Shown piece by piece: positions 1-9,744 of a stretch of DNA of 64,000 nucleotides. A program made the position numbers and the translations under genes. Below the pieces are notes generated by a model. It was not told the DNA's origin and searched no databases. It saw only the letters and a list, made by a program, of their open reading frames with translations. Origin of the DNA: Acanthosepion lycidas (lineage: Eukaryota > Mollusca > Cephalopoda > Sepiida > Sepiidae); contig OZ010595.1 of NCBI GenBank assembly GCA_963932145.1, positions 74,433,090-74,497,089 of the forward strand, written 5' to 3'. How positions within the stretch are numbered: position 1 is the first letter of the stretch; every line of letters begins with the position of its first letter.

Positions 1-289
1 GCCACACAAAAAGAATGCGATATATTTATTAATTTAATTTACATTTTTATTTTCGTCTTATTTTTTATTATTATAATACCAATACAATATGTGCACACAT
101 TCGTTCACCACAGGTGAAGATATCTTGAAGTGCATTATATAATTAATGCGCATACATATTTTATCAGTATTATAATAATAAAGTAATAAAAATTTAAATT
201 AAATTAAAATTGCATTGTTTTTGCGGAGTCTTGTTCCCAATAGCCATTACACATGACATCACACTAGACCATTTCTAACATCCAATTTC

Positions 290-790
290 CCAAAGAATAT
301 GAACTAGCTGAATGAAGGAAAGATAGATTCCTGTTATTTCCAAAGAAATTAGTACAAAAAGAACTCAACAGACTAACTCTGTATTTGAACTCTGTTCTCT
401 ATTTCCACCATTACACTCTCTAGATTTGTTGTAACTCAAGCCAAGAGAATCCAGCCTATCTTACTATTTAACACTTAGAAAAGAAAAAATATAATTATTC
501 TTTTCCCAAGGAAACTTGTGTAAAAGATAACTCAACTGACTAGCCCTGTATTTGAACTCTGTTCTCCAGTTCCACTTTCCATCCTGATAATCATTACATT
601 ATCTAGATTTGTTTTCACTCAAGCCCAGAGAATCCCACCTATCCTACTATTTAATACTTAGCTGAGGGAAGAAGAAATGGATTAATGCTTTTCCCAAGGA
701 AACTTGTGTAAAAGAGAATTCAACTGACTAGCCCTGTACTTGAACTCTGTTCCACTTGCCACAATTATTACCATTACACTACCCACAGTC
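290..790 (-). repeat. SINE-A cluster, about 2.6 tandem minus-strand copies
   Basis: Three successive segments repeat at offsets of about 170-190 bp. Read on the minus strand, each has a tRNA-like head (box A like GTGTAATGG, box B like GAGTTCAAATAC) and then a body containing CTTGGGAAA, an ATCCATTTCTTCTTCCC-like stretch and AAATAGTAGGATAGG. The same order occurs in the plus-strand copies near 20.4, 24.0 and 63.4 kb, so this is one SINE family in head-to-tail copies. The copies are diverged and presumably old. Confidence 0.7.
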
Positions 791-952
791 AAAAAACAAC
801 CAAAAAGAAAACATCTCAGCAGGTAATGCTTAATTAAGCAGCTGTAGTCTGATATGTATTGTATTTGTATGTTATCTGCTAAGTAACACACCTGAAGATA
901 GAGTCTGTATGTCATATAGTCAGTTTTATTTGAAAACAAGTGTCAGCATCTC

Positions 953-1030
953 ATTTGTGAATTATGGGATAAACTGACAATTTGTGAATTATGGGATAAA
1001 CTGACAATTTGTGAATTATGGGATAAACAG
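953..1030. repeat. 26-bp minisatellite, 3 copies
   Basis: A 26-bp unit containing TTTGTGAATTATGGGATAAA is repeated three times with almost no change. It codes for nothing recognisable. Confidence 0.9.
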
Positions 1031-1119
1031 AACATTAACTGACAATTCATTATTGTATTTATTTAACAAAAGATTTTGCTTCTGAGTTTTACATTATTGT
1101 TTAGTCTTGAACGTAAATA

Positions 1120-1199
1120 TTAGGTTGGTGCAAAAATAATGTCGTTTTCTCACATAAAGTTGAACGTTAAAAAACGACATTATTTTTGCACCAACCTCA
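1120..1199. mobile_element. 80-bp mariner-type palindromic MITE
   Basis: The element begins TTAGGTTGGTGCAAAA and ends with the inverted copy TTTTGCACCAACCT, flanked on both sides by TA. Each arm is about 33 bp, around a short centre, for 80 bp in total. The size, TA target and terminal sequence closely resemble MADE1/Hsmar1-type mariner MITEs. It has no coding capacity and would need a mariner transposase in trans. A second, 101-bp relative lies at 32995-33095. Confidence 0.85.
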
Positions 1200-1236
1200 T
1201 AAAAGGACAAAGTTGCAGCTCCCCCATCCAATCGCC

Positions 1237-1640
1237 ACCTCTCAAAAAAAAATAAATAAATAAATAAAATTAAACATAAAATAAAATAAATAAAAATAAA
1301 CAAAAATAAATGAAGCAGTCATTTTTGTCTCACATTGTTAAATTGATAGAGAAGAAACTTGGCACTAGTTTGTTTCAGTCTTTTTTTATTTTTAAATTGT
1401 TAATGAAATTTACACTGGATTAAATGGGGGGACGTAAAAGGGAAAGAAATAAGTGTAAAGAAAGACAAAAAGAATAGATGAGAAAAAAAGAGAGAGAAAA
1501 AAAGACAAAGAGAAAGATTTTTTTAGGGAAGATGAAAGAGTAATAGAAACATGGAAAGAGAAATCAATAGATTTTGAGATAGAGTAATTACAATGAAAGA
1601 AAAATGAGAAAAAAATAAAAAGAAGTAGTGTTAACTATTG
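1237..1640. repeat. A-rich and purine-rich low-complexity stretch
   Basis: Starts with (AAAT)n-like sequence and continues from about 1435 as GA/A-rich DNA with many AGAAAGA-like words. No coding signal is seen. Confidence 0.7.
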
Positions 1641-1969
1641 TTTATTGTAACTGGAATAACCAGTTATCTCCCCCTTCCCATCTTAATGGACTGTTCCTAT
1701 CAGCAGTGGCAGCAGCAGGAGCATAGACTTGCATCCCCTTCTGCGCAGGGTGGATTAGGTCATTAGATAATATTTAAACTGCTGCAATTTCTCTCTTGGC
1801 ACTTTAACTTCATTTACCAAAAGGAACTACTGATGTTTGAAATCCAACCTGGATACTTATCAAGTAGAATATAAGAATAGAAAGATTTGGTAAGAAGGAT
1901 ATATAAAAAGAGAGAGAAATAGGCAGCTTAGTTACCAAGCTTATCCAAAAGACCATTAGTACTTTAGAG

Positions 1970-2570
1970 TACACACTGGAGTAATCGATAGCAGCTTGAG
2001 GGCCATGTTCAAATGTCACTTGAGATCATTATATCCACTTACATGCTAAAACCCATAGGTAAGGTATATAAAAGCATATGAATTCATCTTTTCTCCCCCA
2101 AGCTATTGGTAAATATTAGTATAAACTGGCTCATATAGCCTTGGGTGGCAACCATTTTAAGAGAAGGACAAATCAAAACTTGAGTGTCTAGTGTACAGAC
2201 CAAAGGTGACACACATCATATTCTGCGGTCTTCATCTGTCAGTCATGAGCTTGGAGAGTAAATCGTCAACACCAAGCTATCTGGAGTTATGGATAGCAGC
2301 TCAAATTGAGTAATTGGAGAGCCAAGTTCAAATTCCAGTCAAGATCATTATATCCACTTATGTTCATGGAAAAGATATGAATTCATCTCTTCTCTCCCTA
2401 GCTATGGGTAAATAGTAGTATAGGCTGGTTCATATAGCCTTGGTGTCAACCAGTCTAGGAAAAGGACAACTCTGAATTCAAAACCTGAGTCATGAGCTTG
2501 GTGTGTAGTTGGTCACCTCCAAGCTATCTGGAGTTATGGATAGCAGCTCAAAATGATGGACATCTCCTTA
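1970..2570 (+). repeat. SINE-A cluster, two copies and a third head
   Basis: Heads containing ATAGCAGCTCAAA-like sequence and a box-B-like AGTTCAAATTCCAG recur near 1980, 2290 and 2535, about 300 bp apart. Each is followed by the family body: CATTATATCCACTTA, a TCTTCTCTCCC-like stretch, AGCTATGGGTAAATAG, TATAGCCTTGG and GGACAACTCTGAATTC. The spacer CACCAAGCTATCTGGAG recurs before the heads, so the array probably grew by tandem duplication. Confidence 0.7.
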
Positions 2571-2589
2571 CATTATAGTGGCAAGTTCT

Positions 2590-2950
2590 CCATGTTCTAA
2601 AACATCAAATTCCGAGTTCTTCTGTGACAGTAAATTTCAATTTTCTGTTTTTGCTTCAAAATTGTAAAAACACGTGAAAAACAGAGACTTGTGTGTAAAC
2701 AGTAAAATTTACAAATATATAGCCTACTTATGTAGGCATCTTTTTTTGTGTGTGTGTGTTTCCACAATTTTTAATGATCCGCACGTGTGTCCCTCTGAGG
2801 TCAATCTGTGGTGTGTTGACAAAAACTGCAAAATAATTTATCAACATCATGATAAAAATCACTAGAACTATGTGATTGACTAATTACTGGTCTTAGTGAC
2901 TGTGTTCATGTTTCTTGTTTCAGGTATTGTACCACTCTAGCCTACCTTAG
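2590..2950. other. Unassigned AT-rich DNA
   Basis: Contains a short TG run near 2748. No reading frame, repeat arm or RNA motif that I can support. Confidence 0.5.
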
Positions 2951-2959
2951 GCATTTGAT

Positions 2960-3660
2960 AGATGTTGTTGAATCTTGTCTACTTTCCCTTTAAGAGACTT
3001 CCAACTTCCCCTGAACTATCCGAGTTGAAGTCACTCAATAATACATCCATCAAAAGAGTTGAGGATTTCAGATATCTTGGATCTCACATAATAGATCCCC
3101 AAAAAGACTTCAACATCCACAGAGCTCTTGCATGGGATGCATGTAACAATCTTCATAAGATTTGGCACTCAAATCTTTTGTCTTCCTTAAAAGTTTAAAC
3201 CTTTCGAACCTTGATTGAACCAGTCCTACTGTATGAATCAGAAACTTAGATATTATCTGTTCATCTTGAAAGACAGCTGGATAGAATATATACAAATTTA
3301 CTTAGAAAAATCCAGAACATTAGTTAGAGATCCCATGCAACGCTTAACACAACTTATGAAGAACTGATACCAATCACTCTTAAGCTCAAATAAAAATGTT
3401 TACAGTTTGCCGGTCACTGCCACCAAGTGGACAAGGAAATCTTCTCATCCTTACTCTTATGACATCCTTCTAGAATTGTTTTCTCATGAAAATTCACTTT
3501 CCTAGACACCATAGCTTGGGACTCATGGTTGGACATTGTGGATCTGGAAGGAGCAATACAGGACTGAACAATGTGGAAAGAGATTGTCAATGGAGGGTCT
3601 GACCAGCTATAAGAAGGTCAAAGGATGATGGTAAAAAGTCTTTCCACTCCTTTATGAAGA
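2960..3660 (+). pseudogene. Non-LTR retrotransposon (LINE) 3' ORF relic
   Basis: Frames opened by stops and shifts read IKRVEDFRYLGSHI, then LIEPVLLYESET, LQFAGHCHQVDKE and WLDIVDLEGAIQD. This order (a YLGS segment, an EPVLLYG-ET segment, a QFAGHC segment) is typical of the region after the reverse-transcriptase domain of LINE ORF2 proteins. The 5' part with the catalytic motifs is missing, as expected for 5'-truncated LINE copies. It is inactive. The clade is not determined. Confidence 0.65.
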
Positions 3661-3699
3661 ACAAAGTTTTAACAAATTTTGCTATCACTAAAAGTATAA

Positions 3700-4100
3700 A
3701 CAAAAAACAGCACAATAACAAGTTCAAATAGTTATTTTTTATTCATTTTTATCTAAAAATTAATCAATAATATTTTCTTGATTATCTCCTTAACCTATTA
3801 GGTGATCTTTAGATAAGATGGGGTAAAAAAAATATAGCAAATTTTCACAAATTTATCCTATACCTGTAGTATATGGTGACTACTTATTGATTATATAAAG
3901 ATGATGTTATTGGAAATGTTATTTACTGTATCCTTAGAAATTCAAAATAAATGAAATAACAAAAGCAATTCTATATCATGTTTTTCCTGCATACGTCCCC
4001 TAAAAGGGAAACCATTGTTTTGTTAACATTTCATCACACAATCTCTAGCGAATACTGATTATTCTTCTTCAATTTCTTTTCCTGTAAATATACAGTTACA
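3700..4100. other. Unassigned AT-rich DNA
   Basis: No coding or structured signal found apart from AT-rich simple sequence. Confidence 0.5.
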
Positions 4101-4102
4101 AA

Positions 4103-4570
4103 CAGTATCTATCTATATTTCTGAGATGAGTTATTATGTACACTATTTACATTATTCAGACTATTGTCCTCATCTTTGCCGCCATATTTATTACAACGTT
4201 TTGGCAATTCAGTATCTGTCTATATTTCTGAGATGAGTTATTATGTACACTATTTACATTATTCGGACTATTGTCCTCATCTTTGTAGCCATATTTATTA
4301 CAACATTTCGGCCCTTCAGTATCTGTCTATATTTCTGAGATGAGTTATTATATACACTATTTACATTATTTAGACTATTGTCCTCATCTTGGCACATGGA
4401 ACTAGAACAGTCTACCCCATGAGCTAAATAAAGGGTTTAGTTTGACATTCCAACCACCTGAAGAAGGCTGGAACATACAACGTCCGAAACATTGTAATAA
4501 ATATGGCGACAAAAATGAGGTCAATAGTCCAAATAATGTAAATAGTTACAAACAGCCTGGTGTACTAATG
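4103..4570. repeat. SINE-D arms: three tandem minus copies facing one plus copy
   Basis: A 107-bp unit starting CAGTATCTGTCTATATTTCT begins at 4103, 4210 and 4317. From about 4448 its reverse complement appears: CCACCTGAAGAAGGCTGG, then CCGAAACATTGT, then ATGAGGTCAATAGTCC and AATGTAAATAG. The cluster can therefore fold back on itself. Comparison with the copy at 62550-63000 shows that the arm is the 3' body of a tRNA-headed SINE. Confidence 0.7.
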
Positions 4571-4619
4571 GCCATTTACTTATATTTCATAGACAATCAC
4601 AAAATACCACTAATAACAG

Positions 4620-4980
4620 TATGATAATGTATGATAATAGTACATTCCATCGCTGTGACTCCAATCATAATTCAATGTTTACATTTTCTCAGCTGAGCTT
4701 ACATGGATGTAAGTTGATTTCATTAATAATGAATTATTCTTTGAATAGGCAATTTATTATGAAGTTAGGCAAGTAATATATAAGGTAAAAATAGTTTTAT
4801 TACTTTTATTATCATTTTATTTGATAATGTGAATATTTCTTTTTATCACACCAAGGCCAAGGTTAGCCTACTGACAAACATCATTCAGAATTTAAGGTTT
4901 CTTTTACATAATTGTAGTATAAGATGACCCCCAATTTTAAGGGTGACTTTTGGGATTTAAAGGTCATCTTATGTGTAGAA
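4620..4980. other. Unassigned AT-rich DNA
   Basis: Contains a short imperfect inverted repeat near 4915-4975 (AAGATGACCCCCAAT... and ...GGTCATCTTATG). No coding signal. Confidence 0.5.
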
Positions 4981-5165
4981 ATATACAGTAATTATAAAAA
5001 AATAAAAAAATCTGTTATTTTATCAACTTAAAAAAATCTGGTAATAATTATAAAAAATTAAAATGAAATTTCATTGTTTATTAGATATTTCTAAAAAAAA
5101 TCTGACATTATTTATAAAAATTCAATTAAAAATCCAGTATTAATTAATTGTCACCATTTTATATT
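4980..5165. repeat. AT-rich minisatellite, left flank of the nested insertions
   Basis: Degenerate units with TTATAAAAA, AAATTAAAAT, AGTATTAATTA and TTTCTAAAAAAAATCT. The same units continue at 9030-9480, on the far side of the mariner/Gypsy nest, so the two blocks were probably once a single array. Confidence 0.55.
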
Positions 5166-5214
5166 TTTAATTTTGCACATGTGTGTTCTTTGTTTTTTTA
5201 TTTTATCAACTGCA

Positions 5215-5365
5215 CAGTATATTAGGGTCAGTTGGGCAGTCTGTGTGAAAAAGAGCACCATGACACAATTCACTCTGCCAGAAATTTAGAAATGGCATGC
5301 TGCACTGCTTGGTATTTATACCAGAAGTTCCAATATAAATATTTCAGTGTGTTTGTGTGTCAATC
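5215..5365 (+). pseudogene. DD37D mariner transposase relic, N-terminal part
   Basis: The frame across the insertion point of the Gypsy element reads ISVCLCVNLRTVLRIKK and then TLDESNG. This resembles the second helix-turn-helix helix of mariner-family DNA-binding domains (LRTV.RIKK). The first half lies here and the second half resumes at 8473. An in-frame stop follows EI near 5290. The left terminal repeat could not be recognised. Confidence 0.5.
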
Positions 5366-5597
5366 TGTTGTGGAGTTATTTCACAGTGGAGGCTTGTATT
5401 TGTAGTAAATTGGTCCTAAATAGTTTGACGTACAAAACGTTAGGAACTTGATATAATAGGTATTACACAGAGTAATCTTGTTGTGGTCGCTGACTACTGT
5501 CATCTGACAACGACTAACCCTCATTTCTCTTACTACTCCTACTTATATTAGGTCAGAGAGTCTATTAACTATAGAATAGGTATGTTTCACCATAACA
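5366..5597 (-). repeat. 3' LTR of the Gypsy element
   Basis: 232 bp, TG...CA ends, about 90 percent like the other LTR by eye. It lacks a stretch of about 27 bp near the middle that is present in the 5' LTR, where ACTGTCG-like words are partly duplicated. Confidence 0.88.
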
Positions 5598-5612
5598 CCC
5601 GCCTCCTAAAAC
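5598..5612 (-). other. Polypurine tract of the Gypsy element
   Basis: On the minus strand the sequence just before the 3' LTR is TTTTAGGAGGCGGG. Purine-rich and LTR-adjacent, it is the expected plus-strand primer site. Confidence 0.75.
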
Positions 5613-5688
5613 TTTACTCCATAGGAGTAAAACAGTTTTCTTTATTTATTTTTTACAGGAAATATGAAGAAAAAACAAAAAAAAAACT

Positions 5689-6000
5689 TCATTTTTTTAG
5701 CAACATCATAGCATATCTCCTACGTTTTGGATCCACTTTTAAATGATTAGTTACCTTTCTTTTTCTCCTGGATTGGCGTACCTCAGGTAAAATTGTTGCA
5801 GGCATTGTTAGATCAAACGTATTGAAAATCACCTCCATTGGCATTTCTTTCACAGGACCGCTGTCAACCACATCTGAAGAGCATCGTCTGATCTGGTTAA
5901 TGTGCCCCCTGCGCGTGAATTTTCCGCCTTTCACCAAGTACATCATATTGCCAATCTGTTTTTCTATTTTTTGGTACCTCCATAGTGTTACCAGAAACAA
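5689..6000 (-). pseudogene. Gypsy integrase C-terminal segment
   Basis: The minus-strand frame contains IEKQIGNMMYLVKGGKFTRR followed by GHINQIRRC. This matches the pattern of Gypsy integrase C-termini, in which a beta-rich segment (I..IGN..Y.V) is followed by RH.NQLR. A basic tail (RQSRRKRKV, DPKRRRY) follows. The catalytic D,D-35-E core is absent. The segment joins the upstream frame at about 6000 with a frame change. Confidence 0.7.
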
Positions 6001-6347
6001 CCTTCTGCTTTGAGCTTCTTAAGGATGGGGGTCACAGTTTCTGTAGGTTCTTCTTGTGGTTCTATTTGTTCAGCCTCTATCTTTACTTTTGTTGATCTTG
6101 TGCTTCTTAATGTTTTCTGTGGTGACTTCAGTTGACTTAAATCATTTAATAATACTGCATGTCCTTGGTTGTGGGTAACTAGCTCCCCAGTTTTTCTCGG
6201 TGCCGGCTTCATCTTTATTTTCTGGGGCTTTTTTTTCACGTATACCGTCGGTGTTGCCCATTCACTATACTCAACTTTTTTAAGTACACCAGTTTTCTCT
6301 AATCTGTCCAATTCTTTATCTATCTGTTCAATTGAGGCAAATAGCAC
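5988..6347 (-). pseudogene. Gypsy reverse-transcriptase start joined to a late pol segment
   Basis: The frame begins IDKELDRLEKTGVLKKVEY, then SEWATPTVYVKKK, which is the standard entry of Gypsy reverse transcriptase (EIDRLEK.G...SEWA.P.V.V.K). The palm motifs (YLDD region) and RNase H do not follow. Instead there is a low-complexity stretch rich in K, E, P and T. A large internal deletion is inferred just after the KKK. Confidence 0.75.
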
Positions 6348-6389
6348 ATTCCTTTTCTTTTTGAATACAGCCGGAGAATTTTCTTTTAG

Positions 6390-6578
6390 CTAGAATTTTG
6401 CCTCCATCTTGGTACACGTTCCCAACCCTGGAGAAAAAACAGTAGGAAATGTTTCCTTAAGTTTCTTTATTAATTTTTGGGCTTTGGTGTTTAAACTTTC
6501 TACCTTGTAACAAAAGGAATTTATTGGTAGATCCCATAATTGAAATTCTGTTATCCAATCCGTACCAAGTAAGTTCAT
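6390..6578 (-). pseudogene. Gypsy protease end / linker to reverse transcriptase
   Basis: Reads NLLGTDWITEFQLWDLPI and later KLKETFPTVFSPGLGTCTK. The (L)LG.DW and F..VF..GLG segments sit between protease and reverse transcriptase in Gypsy polyproteins, consistent with the order here. Confidence 0.7.
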
Positions 6579-6742
6579 GGTATTTTCTATGACAAATAAT
6601 TTAGCTTTTCATGTTTTTTTATTTAACGTGACATTTGTAACAAATTCCCCAATAAATTGTATTTTTTCTCCTGTCACTGACCTCCTGATTTTCTTCGTCT
6701 TCATTAAAGTTGGTTTCCCCAACTTCTTCCATGTATGCAAAT

Positions 6743-7012
6743 TTATGATAGATCTGAGCCAGTATCAAGTTGCATTTTTAAATTTTTATTACTTATTTCA
6801 ATGGTAACAAATTTTCTGGTTATTCCATCTTTTACCTCATTGGACTTTAATTTTCTTATTTTATTGTTATGACCCACTCTTTTACAGTTGAAACATATTT
6901 TATTCTTAAAATCACAATATCTGTACCAGTGTAGTTCACCGCAAGTATAACATGGCTTCGGGAGTTTTTGTTTATTTTTCTCTGGTATTTCACTTTTTGC
7001 TTGATAATCCAC
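6743..7012 (-). pseudogene. Gypsy nucleocapsid zinc knuckles and protease start
   Basis: Two knuckles are visible: CYTCGELHWYRYC (CX2CX3HX4C) and CFNCKRVGH (CX2CX4H), the second lacking its final Cys (Ile-Arg there). About 30 residues on comes LDTGSDLS, the aspartic-protease active site D-T/S-G. Paired knuckles of this type are usual in Gypsy elements of invertebrates. Confidence 0.85.
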
Positions 7013-7099
7013 AATTTTAGAATTCTTTTTGGTAGACTGACTTTCTTCTTTGTAGCGTATTTTCCTTACATGCGAAATGCCAGACTGTTCTGTCTTTTT

Positions 7100-7899
7100 T
7101 TAATATTTCTTTACGCTAACATATCTTGTGCAGTCTTCTGCCAATTTCTGTACTGTAATACTTGGATCGCTTTCCAATTTTGCCAGTACTAATTTTCTCA
7201 ACTCTGCATCTCTTTCCGATACCAGCCCCTGAACAAACACTAAGCACTTAAAATTGTCTGCGCTTAACTCTGCCAGCTTGATTTCTTCACAATGCTTATT
7301 CACATTGGCTGCGTACATTATATAAGTCTTGATCGTCATCTTTCATCAGATTCAAACATTTCCACCTCTTGTGGAACAAAGATGTCTTTTTACTAAATAA
7401 TTCACTTAATATATTTACCGCCTCGGTAAATGTCAACTCGCTAGTTTTTTGGTAAAATGTAGTTTACCAATTTGTTATGCTCAGCAGTTCCTAATTTGCT
7501 TAAAAGAAGCCTAACCTTCTTTCCTTCAGACCACGAGTGGCAGTCCTCGTTATACACGTCTGTATATTTTTTATAATGCTCCTCAAAAGTTATCTCTTCA
7601 TCTGGACTGTACGTGAATATTTCAATTGAATTCCATATTGTATTCTCTGGGAAAGAATCATTTTGTAGATTTTTCTCTTTCCTCTTCTCAGTTATTTCCC
7701 GAATTTTGTTTTGAAACTCACTATGCATCTGTTCCATTTTTTGTTGAAATTGCATTTGTCTATTAAAAGTTTCCTCCTGTAGCTGCATCTGGAATGTTTT
7801 TTGTTGCTCTAATATTGTGATCTGTTGTTCTGACTGGAACTTAAAGAATTCCAGGAATATATTTTTGCATTCCTCCATCTTCGCAAAAAGTTTACACAA
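7100..7899 (-). pseudogene. Gypsy gag region, frameshifted
   Basis: Two frames form gag. 7899-7441 has a Gln/Glu-rich coiled-coil-like N-terminus (QEETFNRQMQFQQKMEQ), then IWNSIEIFTYSPDEEITFEE and VRLLLSKLGTAEHNKL. 7339-7100 continues with AELSADNFKCLVFVQGL and ESDPSITVQKLAEDC. These are the usual segments of Gypsy capsid domains (F.F.W...F.., L....L...G, F....F..GL). At least one frameshift lies between them near 7340-7440. Confidence 0.75.
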
Positions 7900-8104
7900 T
7901 GCCTAAATACTGTAGAGAGGGGGTCCTACGAATTTGCAATTCATGACCTATTTGATCAAACTGTATTATCAGGAAAAAAAACTTTCTTTTATCAGTTGAG
8001 AATACAACATATTTTTTCGTCACTAAGTTGACATCTTGGCTTGCGAAAAACTTTGCCAAGTTTTTTTTTTTTTTAGTGTGAATCCGAGACTTTGTTGCCA
8101 AAGC

Positions 8105-8208
8105 TTTTTTTTCTTCCTCCGTATGAGTGCTAATCCTCATTGCCAAATTTATTGTGGCAAGCAAATTTTTTCTTCCTCTGTATGAGTACGAATCCTCGTC
8201 GCCAAAGT
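8105..8208 (-). other. Leader of the Gypsy element, tandemly duplicated
   Basis: Directly after the 5' LTR the minus strand reads TTTGGCGACGAGGATTCG, the usual start of this type of leader and the likely primer-binding region. A diverged copy, TTTGGCAATGAGGATTAGC, follows about 57 bp further in. Both are followed by ACTCATAC(A/G)GAGGAAGAAA. Confidence 0.7.
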
Positions 8209-8467
8209 TGTTGTGGAATTATTTCACAGTGGAGGCTTGTATTTGTACTAAATCAGTCCTAAATAGTTCAACATACAAAACGTTAGGTACTTGATATAAT
8301 AGGTATTATGCAGAGTAATCTTGTTGTGGTCGCTGACTACTTTCGTATTCGACTAACTGTCGACTACTGTCGTCCGACATCGACTGACCCTCATTTCTCT
8401 TACTACTCCTACTTATATTAAGTTGGAGACTCTATTAACTAAAGAATAGGTGTGTTTCACCATAACA
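8209..8467 (-). repeat. 5' LTR of the Gypsy element
   Basis: 259 bp, TG...CA ends, followed by the target duplication CAATC. Differs from the other LTR by substitutions and by an extra stretch of about 27 bp near 8340-8370 with a repeated GACTACT/GTCG pattern. Confidence 0.88.
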
Positions 8468-8472
8468 CAATC

Positions 8473-9025
8473 TGAGGACAGTGCTGAGGATTAAGAAAAC
8501 GTTGGATGAGTCTAATGGTAAGTAAAAAGCTATGATAACATAGAGGGCTATGTCAAATGCCTTGAGGAGGTAGTTCTACCCTGGTTCAAGAGGGTGGTGG
8601 CTGGAAGACACTGTCTGGTATCAGGACTCTGCACCATGTCACACATGCAGGAGAACACAGTCATGGCTGTCAGACAATTTCTGCAGCCACATCACCCCTT
8701 ATATCTGGTCACCTATCTCACCAGACTGCAATCTCCTTGATTATTATGTGAGGCACAGTTGAGTAAGAAAACTCCTTATAATACCAAAGATGAACTAAAG
8801 GCAAAGATTATGGCAGCATTCACCAACTTAAACAAGGAAAAAAGAGATGCAGGAGATTCTGAAGTTGTCTGGAGGCTGTGGTTGAAGCCAATGATGATTT
8901 TATTCAATAAATTTACTCTTTAATATTTCAAGATTTTTGCATAGTCTTGGTAAATCTGTGTTAAAATGAGATATCAGTGCTATTTTGATTTTTGCATAAT
9001 TTAGATAACAACATCCATTGCGCCC
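8473..9025 (+). pseudogene. DD37D mariner transposase relic, C-terminal part
   Basis: Frames read LRTVLRIKKTLDESNG at the start, then YVKCLEEVVLPWFKRVVAGR, then VWYQDSAPCHT and SPDCNLLDYYV. The Asp in QDSAPCHT (8625-8627) and the Asp in LLDYYV (8739-8741) are separated by 37 residues in one frame, which fits a DD37D mariner transposase. LEAVVEANDDFIQ ends the protein. The region with the first catalytic Asp is deleted between about 8525 and 8550. The right end, GCGCCCTGTAT, lies near 9020. It is inactive and was split by the Gypsy insertion. Confidence 0.75.
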
Positions 9026-9029
9026 TGTA

Positions 9030-9480
9030 TGTCTAAAAGCAACCAATATTAATTATAAACATTTTATAAAAATCAAAAGACAGTATTAATTATAGCTTTC
9101 TAAAAACACTCATAATAAAAATTGAAATTAAAATCTACTATTAATCATATATTTCTAAAAAAAATATCTAGTATTATATATAAAAAATTAAATTAAAAAT
9201 TTAGTAATCATTATAGGTTTCTAAAAAAAATAAGTTATGGTAGGTTTATAAAAAATATGGCATTTATTGCACTTTTCTACCTATAATCATTAATACCTAT
9301 CATTTATGGGTTTATAAAAATAACACTTTTCTACCTATAATCATTAATACCTATCATTTATGGGTTTATAAAAATAACACTTTTCTATCTATGATCATTA
9401 ATACCTATAATTTATGGATTTATAAAAATGTTGGTATTAATTACAGCTTTTTACATGTAACCCACTAATCTCCACCATTT
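9030..9480. repeat. AT-rich minisatellite with a 54-bp array
   Basis: Three near-identical 54-bp units (CACTTTTCTACCTATAATCA start) run from about 9279 to 9435. Looser AT-rich units surround them and resemble those at 4980-5165. Confidence 0.8.
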
Positions 9481-9684
9481 GAAAATGGGACAGTGAGCCT
9501 TAATGATTTAATAAAAAAAATAATAAAATAAAAAAGCCCAATTATCCTAAGAACTCAAAACTGAATCATTCACCTTTCAGTTTTACAATTAGAGGAATAT
9601 CTGGCATAGTAAGTCTTTTGGTTAAAAGCATAAAACATGATGACTGATTTTGTTTTATTGTTTCCATTTCTGTGTTCCATCTAA

Positions 9685-9687
<3 letters not shown>

Positions 9688-9739
<52 letters not shown>
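9688..9739. repeat. (TA)n microsatellite
   Basis: About 50 bp of uninterrupted AT dinucleotides. Confidence 0.95.
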
Positions 9740-9741
<2 letters not shown>

Positions 9742-9744
9742 GAT

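Larger units (their letters stand above)
5366..8467 (-). mobile_element. Gypsy-type LTR retrotransposon, internally deleted
   Basis: Two LTRs (5366-5597 and 8209-8467), both TGTTGTGG...CCATAACA on the plus strand, enclose minus-strand gag-pol fragments. The 5-bp direct repeat CAATC lies immediately outside both ends (5361-5365 and 8468-8472), showing a genuine integration. In transcriptional order: LTR, leader, gag, zinc knuckles with the protease start, reverse-transcriptase start, integrase end, polypurine tract, LTR. At 3.1 kb it lacks most of reverse transcriptase, all of RNase H and the integrase core, so it is non-autonomous. The gag and pol frames also carry shifts. Confidence 0.9.
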
